A DNA stretch of 64,000 nt from Dama dama (GCF_033118175.1 NC_083701.1:7831501-7895500); one strand, 5' to 3'. Shown: positions 32,230-43,130, counted from the stretch's first letter. Made by a program: numbers and translations. Notes: generated by a model not told the origin, from the letters alone.

Positions 32230-32672
32230 TCCGTGCCCTTTGTCTGCTTTATCTTTCTCCATCGCAGTTGACACCATCCAACACAGACAATGTCTGTTAT
32301 GTAGTTTGTTTCCTGTCTCTGCCCATTCAGGCAAAAGCTCTAGGGGGACACCGTTATTCGGCCTTTTTTGGCTCACAGCTATAAGAACACTTATCATGGG
32401 ACAGCTCCAGACACCCAGTTTGTGCATGCGTGCTAAGCCACTTCAGTTGTGTCCAACTCTTTGCAACCCCATGGACTGTAGCCCACCAGGCTCCTCTGTC
32501 CATGGGATTCTCCCGGCAGGAATAGTAGAGTGGGCTGCCGTGCCCTCCTCCAGGAGATCTTCCTGACCCAAGGATTTAACCCATGTCTCTTATGTCTCCT
32601 ACCTTGGCAGGTGGGTTCTTTACCACGAGCAGCACTGGTGCCCAGTACATATTTGTTAAATAAAGGACTTCC
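32230..32672 (+). mobile_element. L2 3' end split by Bov-tA
   Basis: ttgtttcctgtctctgccc and aagctctagggggacacc are followed, after the SINE, by gtgcccagtacatatttg and ttaaataaagg, the L2 terminus. Confidence 0.65.
32426..32637 (-). mobile_element. Bov-tA SINE nested in L2
   Basis: tgcgtgctaagccacttc tail, full body, and a degenerate head complement (ctttaccacgagcagcac). Confidence 0.92.
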
Positions 32673-32684
32673 ATGACAACCTTA

Positions 32685-32891
32685 AGTCTTCCCAGGTGGC
32701 ACCAGTGGTAAAGAACCAATGCAGGTTAGATGTAAGAGACACGGTTCGATCCCTGGGTTGGGAAGATCTGGAGGAGGGCATGGCAACCCACTCCAGTATT
32801 CTTGCCTGGAGAGATCCCAAGGACAGAGGAACCTGGCCGGCTGCAGTTCATGGGGTCTCAAAGTCGGACACAACTGAAGCAACTTAGCACG
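32685..32891 (+). mobile_element. Bov-tA SINE
   Basis: gtcttcccaggtggcacc head, ggttcgatccctgg B box, deletion in the gaagatc-ctggag block. TSD tgacaacctta at 32674 and 32892. Confidence 0.93.
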
Positions 32892-32949
32892 TGACAACCT
32901 TATGGCAGTCACCTTAATCATGACCTTTTCTGAGCCTGAAAAGAAAGAA

Positions 32950-33185
32950 CACTGCCTTCTCTCTGACAATGGGAACCATGGGCGTTGGAAGGAAGGAGAG
33001 CTGGGTTCGAATCCTGGCTCTGGCACTCGCTACCTGTGAGGATATGGGAAAGTGACCTAGTACCTCTGAGCTGCCACATCTCTGCCAAATGAGATGTTAT
33101 TTCTCAAGACTGTTTGGAGGAATCAATGAAATGATGCATGTGAAGCATGCAACATAGTGTCCAGCCCAGCACGCACACTTGAGAA
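32950..33185 (+). mobile_element. MIR SINE, near full length
   Basis: gctgggttcgaatcctggc, tctggcactcgctacctgtg, agtgacctagtacctctg, gaatcaatgaaatgatgc and agtgtccagcccagc run in order. One of the best preserved MIRs here. Confidence 0.85.
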
Positions 33186-33189
33186 CTAG

Positions 33190-33744
33190 CAGCAGCTCTT
33201 CCTAATTATTGCATGATAGTGCCTAGGTGCCATAGGGCTAGTGGCTCGCTCACCAGCTCAGCCTTCGCCCTGGTGAGCCGGTCTCACAGCCCTGGAAATT
33301 CAAGATTAGCCTCAACAAAGTCACAAATCATCACACGACTTGGGTCTTCAGAGACTCTGACAAATAGTCAAAATCACAAGGTGAAGTTTCAAACACCAAG
33401 GTTTCCTGAAATATTAAATAACATCTGAAAAAGAAGCAACGTGGTGGAAAACGATGAGAAAGACTTGGATGAGACTTGTAGAAATAGAGAACTTCAACCA
33501 GCAGGGGCCATGCAGAATGTAAATATTTGAGCCAATGCACAAATTATCAACAGAGTCCAGCAGATCTTGGACGAATGAGGTTCACCCAGCCCACAACCCT
33601 GAGAGCAAGCACCTCCTTAAATCGTGCGCCCTAAGTTCTCAGCTTGCCTCTGGCCCCAGCCCTACAGTCTGGTAAGCAAAGAATCACAGGTGAGATGTGC
33701 TTCTCACAGTGCTCCGGGCATGATAAAATACAGAAGCTCTAGCT
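33190..33744. other. Single-copy stretch
   Basis: Nothing recognised. Confidence 0.4.
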
Positions 33745-33745
33745 G

Positions 33746-33900
33746 GGACTTCCCTGGTGGTCCAGTGACTGAGACTCTGCCCTCCCAATGCAAGGGTCCC
33801 GAGTTCCATCACTAGTCAGGGAACTAGATCCCATATGCCACAACTAAGACCCAGTGCAGACAAATAAATAAGAACAATTTAAAAAAAAAAAAAAAAAAAA
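33746..33900 (+). mobile_element. CHR-type SINE, short, long A-tail
   Basis: tgggacttccctggtggtcc head, ccatcactagtcagggaact, and an A20 tail. A further A15 run follows at about 33927, between similar acatatctgag and acgtatctgga words. Confidence 0.9.
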
Positions 33901-33949
33901 CATATCTGAGGGACAGCTGTGGGGGGAAAAAAAAAAAAAAACGTATCTG

Positions 33950-34110
33950 GAATTTCTTTCTGAGATGAAGGAACTCTCCTGGAATTAAGTGGTAGTGATG
34001 GTTGTATGACTTTGTGAGTCTACTAAAAAAATCACTGAATTGTACACTGAAAAGGGCAAATTTTGTGCTATAGGAATTACATCTCCATTTTAAACTTCAT
34101 GTAATATGAC
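33950..34110 (+). mobile_element. Old L1M-type 3' end
   Basis: ttaagtggtagtgatggttg, tcactgaattgtacactg and aattacatctccattttaa are the standard L1M 3' UTR words. Confidence 0.85.
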
Positions 34111-34111
34111 T

Positions 34112-34890
34112 TTGCTTTAGGATTAATCTGTACATGTTGAAGTACTTTCCAATATTAAAGAATCTCACCAAAACCACCATGTGATTTCCACTGAAAAATA
34201 CATAATTTTTTTTAAAGAAGCTCCAGCTCATCTCTTCTCCGTTTTGTTGAAATCTGCACTATTTTCAGGGTACAAGACTCCCAGGTTCCACCCCAGCTCA
34301 CAGGGGTCTGAATCAGCATGACCATTCAACTTCAGGTTGGTCACATTTGTGCAACCTGTCCCCGGCCAGGGCAGACCAGACGGGGAAAAATCCTCTACCC
34401 AGCTGCTGTCCTGGGTAGGTAATATCACAGACCTCATCCCTGGCATTCCTCTCCCACAGCAGTGGCATAGATTACACTGCAACCTGCCTCTTGCCCTCCA
34501 GTGAGCTGGCCTGGCACCCACATGCCTGGCAAAGCGGAGACTATTCTGTCATTGTACACTGGAGTTTTCAGAGCCGCAATGAGGCCATCAGATCAGTGTC
34601 CATGTCAGACGGGAGGCTCATAGGCATGTGCATAGGCTTTAAGGCCACATGTCCCCAGATTAGTAGACTGACTGCTCTCACTAGCTCCAGGTTTGTAGAT
34701 AAATCTGGAAGCCTCTGCTTCCTTGTGAGGAAATGCAGTGTTTAACACAATTCAGGGATGTTATGAAGAACAGAAACAGGGTTACAAAAGCCTGGTATAG
34801 AGTGGACCCTTGAAAAAATGTAGCATTTTTATCACCTAAAATAGCTCTTGCTTTTATACCTTCTTCTCCATCAGGAACTTGGACTATTGC
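34112..34890. other. Single-copy or unassigned stretch
   Basis: No element was recognised with confidence. Confidence 0.4.
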
Positions 34891-34910
34891 AGTAGCCACC
34901 AGGGGGAGCT
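34891..34910 (+). promoter_or_regulatory. CTCF-like motif, forward
   Basis: The word gccaccagggggagct matches the CTCF core (CCACCAGGGGGCGC type) with one substitution, C to A. It lies outside any recognised young SINE. Sequence match only; binding is an inference. Confidence 0.5.
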
Positions 34911-34974
34911 CCCTGCCAGTAGTCTGCCCCTTCCCATCCTTCCCCCAATGTTACCAAAGAGTTGTTACCTGATT

Positions 34975-35450
34975 ATTTTACAGTATTGTGGTGGTTTTTG
35001 CCATACATTCACATGAATCAGCCATGGGTGTACATGTATCCCCCATCCAGAATCCACCCCTCATCTCCCTCCCCAGTCCATCCCTCAGGGTCATCCCAGT
35101 GCACCAGCCCTGAGCACCGTCTCATGCATTGAAGCTGGACTGGCGATCTATTTCACATATGCTAATATACATGTTTCAATGCTATTCTCTCAAATCATCC
35201 CACCCTCGCCTTCTCCCACAAAGTCCAAAAGTCTGTTCTTTACATCTGTGTCTGTTTTGTTGTCTCGCATATAGGGTCATCATTACCATCTTTCTAAATT
35301 CTATATATATGCGTTATTATACTGTATTGGTGTTTTTCTTTCTGACTTACTTCACTCTGTATAATAGACTCCAGTTTCATCCACCTCATTAGAACTGATT
35401 CAAATGCACTCCTTTTAATAGCTGAGTAATTAAAATAAATTAATTTACAA
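34975..35450 (-). mobile_element. Artiodactyl L1 3' UTR fragment
   Basis: atacattcacatgaatcagcc, catgtatcccccatcc, gggtcatcccagtgcacc, ttctgacttacttcactctg and atagactccagtttcatcc follow the L1 antisense order. Confidence 0.92.
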
Positions 35451-35459
35451 AAAAAAGAG

Positions 35460-35740
35460 AGAGAGAGATGCTACCTAAAACCTAGAGACAATTATGCTAC
35501 TTTCCTGCATGAATCTCAAGAGAAAATAGAACTCACTGTGTGAGTGAATATGATGAGGTGGACATTAAAAGAGAACGCAGAGTGAAGGGAAACTAGTCTT
35601 CCAAATTCCTTCCAAGGATTTGCCCTCATGGGCCATGCCAGAACCTGCCACAATTCTGTCTCCTTCCATGGAGTATTTGACTCAACAAACATCCATTGAG
35701 CTCTCAGCCCCCAGGAGGCACTGGCCTAGACACTGGGAAC
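35460..35740. other. Short gap with L2-like tail
   Basis: 35655-35740 (gactcaacaaacatccattg, aggaggcactggcc) resembles an antisense L2 end. The rest is unassigned. Confidence 0.45.
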
Positions 35741-35741
35741 A

Positions 35742-36837
35742 CAGCCATCCCCCAGGTGATCTGCAGGTTAACTTTCCATGGCTTTAGCTACATGAGGTCA
35801 TAAAATATCAAATAGAAAATTCCAGAAGCAAACAATTTATAAGTTTTAAATTGCACTCCATTCTGAGTAGCATGATGAAATCTTGCACCTTCCACTCCGC
35901 CCCACCTGAATCCCCATCTGTCAGCATCGTCTGCTCCCGACATCCAACCATTGCCATAATCTATGATCCAGGGTCACCTGGAACAGATGACCTTCCCTCT
36001 GACACATGGTCAGAAGGTCATAGCAGCCTCACGCTACATCACAGTACCTACGTCAGTCACCTCACTTCCTCCCACCATGTAGGCATTTTATCATCTCACA
36101 TTATCACAAGAAGAAGGGCAAATTAAAAAGAATGAAGTAATGCCATTTGAAGCAACATGGATGGAGCTAGAGATTGTCATACTGACTGAAGTAAGACAGA
36201 GCAGAGATATCCTATGACATCCCTTACATGGGGAATCTGAAGAGAAATGATACAAATGAACTTACTTCAAAACAGAAAGAGTTTCACAGACTTTGAGAGT
36301 GACTTATGGCTGTCAGGGGGAAGCATTAGAGGGAGGAGTAGTTAGGGAGTCTGGGATAGACCTGTACACACTGCTCTATTTAAAATGGATAACCAATAAG
36401 GGCCTGCTATATAGCACAGGGAACTCTGCTCAATGTTGTGTGAGAACCTGGAAGGGAGAGTGGTTTGGGGGAGAATGGATGCATGTGTATGTATGTTCAC
36501 CTGAAACTATCCCAACATTGTTAATCAGCTATACTCCAATACAAAATTTAAAAGTTTAAAAATTTTAAAAAAAAGAGAGCAAGGAGAGTACTTATAAAAT
36601 ACTTTGAGAGACCATATTCACACAACTTTTGTTTGTTACAGTATATATTGCTATAATTGTGCTATTTCATGAGTAGTTATTACTAATTGCTCACTGTGTC
36701 TAACATAAATTAAACTTTATCATAGGTGTGCATGTATAGGAAAAGCATAGTATTACATACAGGGTTCAGTGTTATCCCCGGTTTCAGGAATCCAGAGGGT
36801 CTTGGAAGCATCTCCACAGATAAGGGAAGGGCTACTG
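35742..36837 (+). mobile_element. Tigger/MER2-type DNA transposon, non-autonomous, split by L1
   Basis: Left terminus cagccatcccccaggtgatc with ttccatggctttagctac. Right terminus gataagggaagggctactg followed by TA, the pogo/Tigger target site. Internal ends match: aaaattccagaagcaaac on the left, and cataaattaaactttatcat with gtttcaggaatccagaggg on the right. No transposase frame remains. Confidence 0.82.
36121..36580 (+). mobile_element. L1 3' end inserted in Tigger
   Basis: ORF2 end and 3' UTR: atgccatttgaagcaacatg, tagagattgtcatactgac, gcctgctatatagcacaggg, aatcagctatactcc and an A/T-rich tail. It interrupts the transposon midway. Confidence 0.93.
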
Positions 36838-36965
36838 TAAGGAGTAAAGAAGGTAAATTTGCGGTCCTCCAAGTGTGAGAGTGTAGAGGTCCACAGGTGA
36901 ATGTCAAGGTGCATGGAGGCATCCGACTGTAGCAGAGAAGGAGACGGAGAGGGGGTCAGTCCACT

Positions 36966-37184
36966 GCGTGCGCGCTCATTGTTCAGTCGCATCCGACTCT
37001 GCGACCCCGTGAACTGTAGCCCTCCAGGCTCCTCTGTCCATGGGATTCTCCAGGCAAGAATCCTGGAGTGGGTTGCCATTTCCTTCTTCAGGGGATCTTC
37101 CCTACCCAAGGATCAAACTCCCGCCTCTTGCATCTCCTTCATTGGCAGGAGGATTCTTCACCACTGTGCCACCTGGGAAACCAT
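36966..37184 (-). mobile_element. Bov-tA SINE
   Basis: Tail ttgttcagtcgcatccgac to head complement ccactgtgccacctggga. The B-box complement is eroded (ggatcaaactcccgcc). Confidence 0.92.
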
Positions 37185-37185
37185 A

Positions 37186-37838
37186 GTTGATCCACTAGAG
37201 GTGTTCAAAAAGCTCGTTCATGGACATGATGCTCCGTGGTTGTAGGTGACATCAGCCCCCTCCTTGAAAAAACAAAAGATTCATCAGAAATGTGTCTTTC
37301 TCGAAGAAGAGGCTCAGGTTTTAACTAAAAGGAACCTATGTGTCAAATCACTGAGATTCAAAGCACTTTGTTATTCAGTTACTGAGCTGTAAAATATTTT
37401 AGGGCGTGCTGATAAGGAAGAAAGAAATGCTTCTGGCCATTTCTAAAGCTAAAGCAACAGGGAGCCCTGTTTCTATTTCAACACCTCGATGCATGAAGGA
37501 TGGATGAGCAGGTGTTCTTGCACAGAGAGAACAGGGCAGTCAGTGATTCTAAATCCCTAGGTTGCTAAGAAGCCTCCATTGTGTTTGCCAAAATCTCAGC
37601 TCCCCAGCACCAGCCCCTGGAGAAAGACGCAGCAGGAACGGGTTAGGCTCAGGCTTTCAGATTCCCAGCAGAGTCCCCAAGGCTTTCCAAGGCTTGATAC
37701 ACAGGTCACACTTGGAGAATCTCTGGAGGATGGGCAGAGCGTAGCATGAGTGAAGGCAAGGACGTGGGGGTCACCCAGGTGTCTTCAAGGAATGGCAAGC
37801 CTTTCCTAATGGCAGACCAGGAAGGTAACATTTCTCTG
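37186..37838. other. Single-copy stretch
   Basis: gttcaaaaagctcgttcatg near 37202 faintly resembles a mariner terminus. Nothing else recognised. Confidence 0.4.
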
Positions 37839-37839
37839 T

Positions 37840-38060
37840 GTGTGTGCTAAGTCGCTTCAGTCGTGTCCGACTCTTTGCGACCCTATGGACTGTAGCCTTC
37901 CAGGCTCCTCTGTCCATGGGGATTCTCCAGGTAAGAATACTGGGGTGGGTTACCATTTCTTACTCCAGGGGATCTTCCCGACCCCGGGATCGAACCTGAG
38001 TCTCTTATGTCTCCTGCATTGGCAGGCAGGTTCTTTACCACTAGCGCCACCTGGGAAGCC
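37840..38060 (-). mobile_element. Bov-tA SINE, complete
   Basis: tgtgtgctaagtcgcttcag tail, near-consensus body, gatcgaacctgagtctc B-box complement and agcgccacctgggaagccc head. Confidence 0.95.
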
Positions 38061-39060
38061 CTCTGGAGATCAAAGCTGGGCAGGGTGGGGATGGGAGGGA
38101 GGAGGGGAACCAGGGCGTATCCACATCACTGACAAAAGCGGCCTGCCATGGAAGAGGATGGAAGATATCTGCCATCTCCATGCTGAACAGCGGGCTTCCA
38201 TCCGTCCATTAACACCACACACGCTGGGCTTCTGTAGGTCTCTTTTAAAATTTCTGTTTATTTATGCATGTGTTTATTTTTGCCACCACTAGTTCTGATT
38301 TTTCACACATTCCCTGCCCCCATCATTCATTCCCCAGAATAAAGACTGAGACCTTCATGCCCCCAGCCTTTCCTCCAGCATCCTGTCTTTTTGTCTCCAG
38401 CCTCATCAGCCCATTCCAGGCAGGGTGGGCTTTCTCCTCCAGCCACGGGAGCCCCTCTCCCAGCAGAATTCTAATCCCTGATCCTCTGAGGTTTCTTGCT
38501 GGCTCTTCAGCACACACACCACCCCACCCAACCCCTGCACTGTGACAGAAATGTATGTGGTTTCTTCTAAATCAAAAACCTCTCTCCCTTCCAGCCCTGC
38601 ACAGTCCTCTTTCCCTGGATCGATGGGATTAGAAGCGGCTGATTTAATTAGTCCAGTTGCAGCTTCGCTTTATTACTTTCTCATTTACAATGAAATAATG
38701 GGGAGCAAGCCAAAGGAATTTGTCATTATCTAAGGAACGGATGAGGCTGGGGAAGATGCCAATTTCTGGACTCAGCTGCAGCCCTTGGCTCCAGGCAGCA
38801 AGGGAAGTCGCTGTCTTTCCAAGAAAATCAGGATTTGTGACAGTTTGTAGAGTCCAGCAGGCAGCTGGGACCAATAGCCCAGGACCTCCGTGTTTCTAAT
38901 CATCACCCAAGGGACCAGAGTGGGAAATCTTCTGCCGCTTTCCGTGTGATGATGGACAAGTCCCTGACCTCGCTGGCTGAACCACCAACCCATCTCTTTT
39001 CATCTGGAGGATTTCTACAGCCTGTCGCTGCAGGTGCCAACCAACAGGTGCCAGCCCAGC
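38061..39060. other. Repeat-poor stretch of about 1 kb
   Basis: 38640-38735 is AT-rich and carries gatttaattagtcc and aatgaaataatgg words. See findings. No gene recognised. Confidence 0.5.
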
Positions 39061-39064
39061 AATG

Positions 39065-39152
39065 TTGATTCCTCGGGTCTGAATGGGGCCCGGGAGTCTG
39101 CCTCTTTAAACGATGCTCAGGTAACTCTGATGCACGCTGACACTGCGGACTC
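39065..39152 (+). mobile_element. MER5A-like hAT fragment
   Basis: gattcctcgggtctgaatgg, ggcccgggagtctgc, gctcaggtaactctgatgc follow the 3' half of MER5A. Confidence 0.65.
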
Positions 39153-39638
39153 CTCAAATGGACAGACACATACAGCCTCTGGTCCCAGTGGACCACCCTG
39201 GCCTTACTGCTCACACGGACCCTCACATACATCTTATGTGTTGGCTGCAGAGATATTCCCATTGGTGCCCAATGCCCCATCCTTTCCCACCTCCGTATTC
39301 TTCACGTGCTTCCCGCCCCCCGCCCCACCCAGGGATTCCTTTTTCCCCCTCTATCTCTACTTCTTTCTCCAGCCGGCAGAGTCTCTCTCCCTATAGAAGG
39401 CCACACAAGTATCACCACCTCCGCGAAGCGCACCCTGATTCTCAGACGCAGAGCCTCTCAGACCGTCTGCCTACGCACACAGTCCATTCTGTACAAGCCT
39501 TCATCAGAGCACACACTGAATTATATGTACTTTAGTCAAGTCTTCCCCCCCAAACAGGTCATGAGATTGGTGGAATTATATTCTGTTTATCTCGGTATCC
39601 TCAAACCCCAGATAAAAGTGTCTGACACTCAGTGGGTA
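39153..39638. other. Single-copy stretch
   Basis: Pyrimidine-rich around 39280-39390. Overlapping + frames of 120, 125 and 189 codons are composition artefacts, and the last runs into the L1 end. Confidence 0.45.
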
Positions 39639-39639
39639 T

Positions 39640-39895
39640 TCAAACTGTCCACACTGCTGTATTTAAAATGGGTCACCAACAAGGGCCTGCTGTCTAGCAC
39701 AGGGAACGCTGCTCAGCGTTATGTGGCAGCCTGGATGGGGGGAGTTTGGGGGAGAGGGGATACTTGTATATGTATGGCTGAGTCCTTTCACTGTCCACCT
39801 GAAACTATCACAACATTGTTAACCAGCTATACTCTAATACAAGATAGAAGGTCAAGAAATAATAGAACAAATTAAAAATAGATTTTTAAAAAAGA
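39640..39895 (+). mobile_element. L1 3' end
   Basis: ctgctgtatttaaaatggg, caacaagggcctgctgtc, gctgagtcctttcactgtcc and accagctatactctaat, then an A-rich tail. Confidence 0.92.
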
Positions 39896-39989
39896 GGTTT
39901 AAAATTGTGTACGCCTGATGAGAGAGTCAATCGATCAATCAGTCTATAATCAATCAATTAATTTTGAGCCAAACTCATTGTCTATGAAG

Positions 39990-40195
39990 CCCCAGCACTC
40001 AGCTTAGGAATGATAAAATGTACAGTTGTCTAAGTGATATGATTTCAGAGAGATCAATAACCCACTCTCTGCCCCAAAATAGCTTCCCTCAAATCTCATT
40101 ATGGTGCATGAAATTCTCACCATTAGTTTATACTCATTTAATTCAGCAAATATTGATTGTGACAAGAACTGTATGAGATAAACTTGAAACTGCAT
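39990..40195 (-). mobile_element. L2-like fossil
   Basis: Two weak antisense L2-end blocks (agccccagcactcagc; attcagcaaatattgattg). Uncertain. Confidence 0.4.
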
Positions 40196-40199
40196 CTGG

Positions 40200-40625
40200 A
40201 CCCTGTCTAGCGCACCCGTCTGAGAGAAGCATCGGAGGAGCTACTCTTTGTATGGCGGGAAACACTTACCTGTGGAAGCTTTCCAGGAAGAGTTTTCTGG
40301 CTCTTGGAGAATCGGTGGCCCTCCTCTCTGAAAGAAGGAGAAGCATGGGAGGAGAAAGAGATGCAGTGGGTGGAAGGAGAAAAGGAGTTCACTTGGGGCC
40401 ATCTTGAACTTGGGAGTCTCGGGGAGGTGGCCAGTAGGTGATGGATACAAGCAGCTCGCAGGAAGTGTCCCAGATTACTGTGATTGCCACCGAGGCACAG
40501 ACAGGTCCAGAGCATGCTGTGGAGGTGATGACATCACATAAGGGAAGAATGCAGCGTAGGAAGGAAAAAGAAGCAAATAAAAGGAAAATTTCTTAATGGA
40601 GAGATAGGGCACCAGGCACCCCCTT
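40200..40625. other. Single-copy stretch
   Basis: Purine-rich around 40320-40390. No gene recognised. Confidence 0.4.
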
Positions 40626-40626
40626 G

Positions 40627-40872
40627 CTGTTGTTCAGTCGCTAAGTCATGTCCAGCTCTTTGCAATCCCATGAATTACAGCACGCCAGGCCTCCCTGTCC
40701 CTCACAGTCTCCCAGAGTTTGCTCAAATTCATGTCCATTGAGTCGGTGATGCCATCCAACCATTTCATCCTCTGCCATCCCCTTCTCCTCCAGCCTCCAA
40801 CCTCTCCCAACATCAGGGTCTTTTCCAACAAGTTGATTCTTCTCATCAGGTGACCAAAGTATTGAAGCTTCA
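40627..40872 (-). mobile_element. BovB LINE 3' end, 5'-truncated
   Basis: tgttgttcagtcgctaag to aagtattgaagcttcagc. Read on the - strand it is the BovB C-terminal frame (EKTLMLGEVGGWRRRGWQRM). Its truncated 5' end abuts a + strand Bov-tA directly. Confidence 0.94.
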
Positions 40873-41074
40873 GCTTAGTGGCTCAGTGGTAAAGAATTCA
40901 CCCGCCAATGCAGAAGACCCAGGTATGATCCCTCAGTCAGGAAGATCCCCTGGAGAAGGAAATGGCAACCCACTCCAGTATTCTTGCCTGGGAAATCCCA
41001 TGGACAGAGGAGCCTGGGAGGCTACAGTCCATGGGGTCACAGAAGAGTCGGATACGACTTAGCGGCTAAACAAC
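40873..41074 (+). mobile_element. Bov-tA SINE adjoining BovB
   Basis: Head remnant agtggctcagtggtaaag, eroded B box (gtatgatccctc), full body and a cggctaaacaacc end. Inverted relative to the adjacent BovB. Confidence 0.93.
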
Positions 41075-41224
41075 CTTACATCTAACTAGGCTCTTACTCA
41101 TAATCTTCATCTTGCTCAAGCACCATTTGTTGATAGCAAATAAATAAGTGAATAAATGAGTTCACTCCACTCTCTCCTCTCTCTCCTCTCTGTGTTGTAA
41201 TACCACTATTTGTGTTGTAAATAC

Positions 41225-41585
41225 CACTATTTCCATTTTCTTTTTATTTACTTGTTTGTACTTATTTTTTCAACTGAAGTATAGTTGATACACAATGTTG
41301 TATTAGTTCTGGGTGTATAGCAAAGTTATTCTATTTTATATATATATATATTCTTTATATCTGTGTGTGTGTGTGTATATGTATATTCTTTACATCTGTG
41401 TGTGTGTATATATATATTCTTTATATCTGTGTGTATATATATTTATATATATTCTTTATATCTGTGTGTGTGTGTGTATATATATATTCTTTTACAGAGT
41501 CTTTTCCTGCTCAGGTTATTACAGAATATTGAGCACATTTTCCTGTATGGAAGGTCTTTGTTATATTATTTCCACTTTCCTGGCA
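41225..41585 (-). mobile_element. L1 3' end expanded by a 35-bp repeat
   Basis: caactgaagtatagttgatac and acaatgttgtattagttc precede, and cttttcctgctcaggttatt and cagaatattgagcac follow, a TA/TG-rich expansion at the L1 segment that normally holds a tatata run. Confidence 0.85.
41335..41492. repeat. 31-35 bp TG/TA minisatellite
   Basis: The anchor ttctttatatctg (or ttctttacatctg) recurs at 41351, 41386, 41417 and 41452, with a fifth ttctttta at 41487. Spacing is 35, 31, 35 and 35 bp, filled with (tg)n(ta)n. Confidence 0.93.
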
Positions 41586-42080
41586 GGGAAACTAGAGCCT
41601 GGCACAGAACGGACTTCAATAAATGTTTGGGGGTTTTTTTAGGGGTAAAGATTATAAGTAAATAGACAATTACAATTTTGAGTTCTGAATGCTAAGATAT
41701 AAAAAAAGAAGGTACTGAAGGACCACAGGGAAAGATGGTTCCAATTCAGACCCAGGGTCAGGGCAATCTACCTAGGGTCAACAGATGACTAGACTTAGTC
41801 TATCAGGAAAACGGAAATAATGTAATAGGAAGGTGGATCTACTGTAAGGATTCCCAAAGTAGAGAGGATGTGCTACCCCAGAAGATAATTTAGACCACGT
41901 GGGAAGAATTTGTGTTTTTTATTTCAATAGTTATATATTTATTTTCATGTGAACTAGAAAAAATTATGCATATACATGTGTCCAGTCCATTAAACCCATG
42001 CTTTTGCACCTATTCAGCTAAGTTGAAACTTACATTTAAGTAACAATCTTTAAAATAAATATTAACAAAATAGTGGTACC
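41586..42080. other. Short L2 tip, then single-copy
   Basis: tagagcctggcacagaac and tcaataaatgtttgg (41592-41628) are an L2 terminus. The rest is unassigned. Confidence 0.5.
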
Positions 42081-42083
42081 AAT

Positions 42084-42356
42084 GGGGACTTTCTGGGTGG
42101 TCTAGTGGTCAGGCCTGCCAATGCAGGAGGATTGATCCCTGGTCTGGGAAGATTCCAGATGCCTCGGGGCATCTAAGCCCATGTGCCACGACTGCTGAAG
42201 CCCACGCTCCATAAAGAAAGAAACCAACGCAATGAGAAGCCTCTGCACTGCCCCTAAAGAGGGGCCCTCACTTGCTGCAACTAGAGGGAGCCCTCACACA
42301 GCATCAAAACCCCAGGGCAGCCAAAAGTAAATTAAAAAATTTTTTTTTAATTTTTA
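42084..42356 (+). mobile_element. CHR-type SINE
   Basis: ggggactttctgggtggtc head, CHR body with gaagcctctgcactgc, A-rich tail. TSD aaaatagtggtaccaa (42067) and aaaataatggtataag (42357). Confidence 0.92.
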
Positions 42357-42399
42357 AAATAATGGTATAAGTGGTATGTGAATATAGCAAAACTGTGAC

Positions 42400-42690
42400 G
42401 GTGATTCTTGAATACCTGAAGTTTTGGAAGAACTGAGCAAAGGCAAGGAGGTGTGAACAGCATGGGGCAAGTAGACAATACCAGGCAATTTAAACCGACG
42501 AAACTGTAAACTAGACGCAGGGACACGGCGCGGACGGGTCTGGGAGGGACCACATCAAACCCTTCCCAAACAGCTTGGGACTTCAGACGGCCAAGCACCA
42601 GGGAGAGGACGGAGTCAAAAAGGTGGTCAGGGTCTCCGTTTAAGCAAATGGGACGCTCGGCCCCACACTTCAAAAGTCTTAAGAAACGCC
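42400..42690 (-). mobile_element. Possible ancient L2-like repeat
   Basis: gagcaaaggcaaggaggtgtg, acagcatggggcaagtag and gacggagtcaaaaagg loosely follow the same old family as 5190-5990. Low confidence. Confidence 0.35.
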
Positions 42691-42699
42691 TGCTAGCTC

Positions 42700-43130
42700 A
42701 AACAGTCAGAGATGTGAGCCAAGGTAAACCTGCTGGGATGATTCAGGGCAGCAGCATCTATGATGGCAGAAAATTACAAACGAGCTAAATGTGAGACGAA
42801 AGATTGAGTACAAAGCAGCAGATCCATGCATGAAGGGTGCAGCCGTCAAAGTCATTTTAAAATACACAATAACGTGGGAGAAACGTTCACACATAAAGTT
42901 AAGTGAAAGATCTAGATACAAATCTGCATATACGGCAGAATATATACATACATATTCATTATAGGAAAAAAATTGGAAGGATACATACACACACAAATGC
43001 ACACATATATATTATAAATATAACAGTGTTTAGAGTTGATGATAGGTTTACAATTTTTTTAGACTTTCAGATTCTCTAAAATTTCTCCCACAAATTGTAT
43101 TTCATTTGTTTATTTTTCTTTCATTTCTTT
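42700..43130 (+). mobile_element. Old L1M fragment
   Basis: aaagttaagtgaaagatctag, aaattggaaggatacatac and a T-rich 3' part match the ORF2 end and 3' UTR of old L1M copies. Confidence 0.6.

Noticed and set aside
37200..37250. Possible mariner terminus gttcaaaaagctcgttcatg
   Set aside because: Only one end, short and imperfect, with no matching inverted partner nearby.
39306..39875. 189-codon + frame
   Set aside because: Pyrimidine-rich single-copy DNA read through into an L1 3' end. No domain and no conserved start.
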